From: Methanomassiliicoccaceae archaeon DOK
GTDB lineage: Archaea; Thermoplasmatota; Thermoplasmata; Methanomassiliicoccales; Methanomethylophilaceae
NCBI GenBank assembly: GCA_009911715.1
Contig: CP047880.1
Location: 1,116,001-1,180,000, forward strand
Reading direction: 5' to 3'
DNA: 64,000 nt
Below the pieces are notes generated by a model that ran no database searches, was not told where the DNA came from, and was given only the letters and a program-made list of their open reading frames with translations. Made by a program: the position numbers and the translations under genes. Below are positions 61,503 through 64,000 of this stretch, in pieces. Each line of letters opens with the position of its first letter. Positions within the stretch are counted from its first letter, which is position 1.

Positions 61503-64000
61503 ATGAATGCTATAATGAACAAAACAAGCACGAGTAAACTCCTCGTAGCTGTCATGGCCTTTGCTGTGGCCATCGCAGGAATCGCAGTGATCTTCAGCGA
61601 TTCCGAAGTGAATGCCGCAGCAGCTGTTCCTGGATCGGATCCCTTTACGGGCATGTATGATTCAGCTCCTGACTATGACAAAGATACAGGAGAAATTACC
61701 GTCACCAAGGATACGAAAATCACACTGACAAAAGATGTCGGAGCTCCCGGACAGGGGGTCGACGTCTACTTCGTCCTTTCACCCAATGTCACCCTGGAGA
61801 TCACAGGCAAACATTCCGTGTACGTGACCAACGACGTCACCGGAAGCAACGGATTCGTGGCCTCCATGGCCTCTTCACCCAGTTCTGCGGAAGAAATTGC
61901 AACCGTATCCATCACAGGCGGAGCGGACGTTCATTTCGCCACCAACAAGGATACAGCATCCTCTGGAAACGCCCATGTGTTCAACGGGGTCAACGTCTCC
62001 GTCACAGGAGGATCCAAACTCACGATGAGCCAGAACGGATACGCCGGAGGTGTGGCCTACTACGATGCGTACAGGACTTTCAGCCCCACTCTGACAGTCA
62101 CCGGATCGAAGGTCATCCTCGACCACGCAGGTGGAATCAACGCCAAACTTGATGTCACCAAGAACAGCACGATCTCGATCCAGAACCCCAAGGCTGGTGC
62201 AGGGTACATCACGCTCAACGCGGGGAGTGCCGTGACCGACTCCACGATCGATGTGACCAACTCCTCCGACTCCCAGATGGGTGTTCAGGTCCAGCCCAAA
62301 ATCGCTTCGGACGCGGTCAGCATAACCAAATCCAACGTAACGGTCACCGGAGAGGGAATATTCCAGCTGGCCAACGGAGCCGAGCTCAATGCCAGCGAAT
62401 CCACCATCACAGCCCCCACCATCAACATCAGGGGTACTGACGCAACCCTCAGTGCGACCATCAGCGGAGGAACCCTCAACGGAAACATCACCGGAGACGG
62501 AAAAACCGCCAACAACCTCAAACTCACCGGTGTCACACTCGACGAGGCCACACTCTCCGATGATGTCACCATGGATGAGAGCAGCACCGTCACCACGACC
62601 GGAAACTCCGTCGTCACATCGTTCAAGCAGCTTCAGACCATGCTCAAGAATGAGAATGCAACCGTCATCGCCAGTGGAAACATCAAGGTCAATGAGACAT
62701 TCACGATCAAAGCCGACCAGGAGGTCACGTTCCAGAACGCCACGGTCACCTACACCGGGGACAACGTCGAGATCATCGTTAAAGGTGCCCTCAACACAGA
62801 CAACTCCTACCTCTACATCCCCGTCGATGTCGATGAGGATGCCGTCGTCACAACATCCAACACCCACACACTCGTTTCCGAGGGAGACCTCCAGGCCAAC
62901 ACCCAGGTGGGATTCGGAGACACCCTCACACTGACGGGAATCGTCTCCGACGACCTCACGGTCGATGTCTACGGAACACTCATCACCAGTGACCTCACCG
63001 TCAACGGTGTCGTCAACGCCTATGCTGGATCCGACATCACCATCAACGGCACAGTCATCGTGGCCAAACAGTTCAACATGTACGATTCTGACCTCGAGCT
63101 CGCCGGAACCATCACCGTCAGGAACGACACCGACGGAGGAGCCCAGTTCGTCCTCAACGGAACCTCCACCGTGACCGTCCTCGAGAACGGAACCTTCAAC
63201 GTCAACAAGGGAACCTCCAACACGGCCCAGAAGAACCCGAACTTCCTGGAAGTCGGCGGTAGCGCCACATTCACCGTCGAGGGAACCCTCAACATCACCG
63301 GAACCCTGAACGGAGCCGTTCAGGACAAGGGAACCGTCACGTTCAACGGAACCGCCGGATCCGAGGCGAAGATCGTCATCTACGACGGGGTCACACTCAA
63401 CATCACGTCTGTCACGAACAGCCTCATCGTCTCCGACACCAAGGACATCGTCCTTGACTACGCCGGAGTCAAAACAATCGACGACAAGCTCATCTCCGTC
63501 GGAAACAGCGTCACACTCAAGGACGTCAGGGGAGTAACCATAACCGAGTCCGTCGTCGACGCCACCTATGAGAACCCCGCCAACACCGAAAGGGTCAGGG
63601 TCTACACCGCCCATATGACCGTCACCGGAACCGTGTCCAAGGTCACCACCGCCAGCACCGGATCCATCACCATCAACGGAGCATGCTCCGCTATCGCAGA
63701 CACCGTCATTGACTCCGACGAGACCGTCACCGGAACAATGACCGTCGGCGACATGTCCTTCGGCAGGAACCTCGAGATCACCTTCAACGGTGTCGTCGAC
63801 ATCACCGGAACACTCAACGCCAACGTCACTGCTGGAAGCAACGATGAGGGAATCACCCTTACCAACAACGCCACCAGCCTCACCGTCTCCGGAACCATGG
63901 TCCTCGGAGAGGGTGTCAACACCATCAACACCGCAGGCCTCAATGCCGCGTACTACATGGTCACCGCTTCCGGGGAGAGTACCGGCACCACCGAGACCAG
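61503..64000 (+). CDS. Giant repetitive surface protein, cut by the window end
   Basis: At least 832 aa, open at 64000. Start 'MNAIMNKTSTSKLLVAVMAF' (residue 5 Met is the alternative start); signal peptide to about residue 38 ('SDSEVNAAAA'). The body is short beta-strand repeats such as 'TVTGSKVILDHAGGINAKLDV', 'ITGTLNGAV' and 'LTVSGTMVLGEG', in the style of the protein at 55542. Probably ends in a membrane anchor beyond the window. Confidence 0.75.
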   Translation, partial: MNAIMNKTSTSKLLVAVMAFAVAIAGIAVIFSDSEVNAAAAVPGSDPFTGMYDSAPDYDKDTGEITVTKDTKITLTKDVGAPGQGVDVYFVLSPNVTLEITGKHSVYVTNDVTGSNGFVASMASSPSSAEEIATVSITGGADVHFATNKDTASSGNAHVFNGVNVSVTGGSKLTMSQNGYAGGVAYYDAYRTFSPTLTVTGSKVILDHAGGINAKLDVTKNSTISIQNPKAGAGYITLNAGSAVTDSTIDVTNSSDSQMGVQVQPKIASDAVSITKSNVTVTGEGIFQLANGAELNASESTITAPTINIRGTDATLSATISGGTLNGNITGDGKTANNLKLTGVTLDEATLSDDVTMDESSTVTTTGNSVVTSFKQLQTMLKNENATVIASGNIKVNETFTIKADQEVTFQNATVTYTGDNVEIIVKGALNTDNSYLYIPVDVDEDAVVTTSNTHTLVSEGDLQANTQVGFGDTLTLTGIVSDDLTVDVYGTLITSDLTVNGVVNAYAGSDITINGTVIVAKQFNMYDSDLELAGTITVRNDTDGGAQFVLNGTSTVTVLENGTFNVNKGTSNTAQKNPNFLEVGGSATFTVEGTLNITGTLNGAVQDKGTVTFNGTAGSEAKIVIYDGVTLNITSVTNSLIVSDTKDIVLDYAGVKTIDDKLISVGNSVTLKDVRGVTITESVVDATYENPANTERVRVYTAHMTVTGTVSKVTTASTGSITINGACSAIADTVIDSDETVTGTMTVGDMSFGRNLEITFNGVVDITGTLNANVTAGSNDEGITLTNNATSLTVSGTMVLGEGVNTINTAGLNAAYYMVTASGESTGTTET

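Noticed and set aside
61875-63614. Minus-strand ORF of 579 aa opposite the last adhesin
   Set aside because: Shadow of the plus-strand repeats; no sensible domain composition.
1-64000. CRISPR array
   Set aside because: No regularly spaced identical repeats with unique spacers; the only short repeat cluster (6844-6965) is irregular and partly inverted.

Overview
The window looks like part of an archaeal genome, most likely a gut or host-associated Methanomassiliicoccales-type methanogen (Thermoplasmatota). This is inference from gene style; no rRNA or tRNA is present to confirm it. Supporting signs are TATA-like boxes placed for archaeal (including leaderless) transcription, several giant secreted or anchored surface proteins built from Listeria-Bacteroides (InlB/Flg_new) repeats, PKD and Big_2 domains, an IS1-family element with archaeal-type TIRs, small zinc ribbons, and possible in-frame amber codons in a lineage known for pyrrolysine.

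From about 1 to 45.9 kb the sequence reads as one large mobile element, probably an integrated virus or plasmid-virus. Layout: (i) 85-882, a YqaJ/lambda-exonuclease-like PD-(D/E)XK nuclease on the minus strand; (ii) 1243-1355, a cluster of perfect inverted repeats in front of a HTH protein gene (operator or origin candidate); (iii) 1384-12160, about 30 mostly tiny plus-strand genes with 1-4 nt start/stop overlaps (HTH and RHH proteins, zinc ribbons, an ASCH protein, a serine recombinase preceded by a recombinase-like protein without its catalytic serine, and a cluster of CGTCAACAA repeats); (iv) 12161-18500, a poorly coding stretch with decayed fragments and three minus-strand genes; (v) 18578-31830, seven surface or membrane genes, most with signal peptides and C-terminal membrane anchors; (vi) 32103-35878, small membrane proteins, helical proteins and a Zot/HerA-like P-loop ATPase with a C-terminal HTH; (vii) 35875-46092, a co-oriented array of unusual proteins that share interchangeable modules: an N-terminal WW-x-x-P...DI-x-G-[IL]-D module in four proteins (two also carry HExxH metallopeptidase domains), and Cys/Lys/Arg-rich C-terminal tails in at least four others.

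From 46 to 64 kb the content changes to chromosomal-looking adhesin territory: beta-helix-like giant surface proteins on both strands, small winged-helix regulators next to or translationally coupled to them, an IS1-family insertion with two frameshifts, and an orphan HindVP-like restriction endonuclease. Two divergent adhesin genes (47401-51456 minus, 51848-53596 plus) each have a homopolymeric G tract (13 and 10 nt) 45-48 nt upstream of the start codon, a classic layout for slipped-strand phase variation.

How it may work together (inference): the exonuclease, recombinases and the tiny-gene array would be replication, regulation and takeover functions. The surface-protein block, small membrane proteins and ATPase would form an envelope/spike/export module. 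The tagged proteins with metallopeptidases look like a set of co-targeted, perhaps virion-internal and proteolytically processed, proteins. No capsid, tail, terminase or conjugation gene was recognised, so the element type is open.
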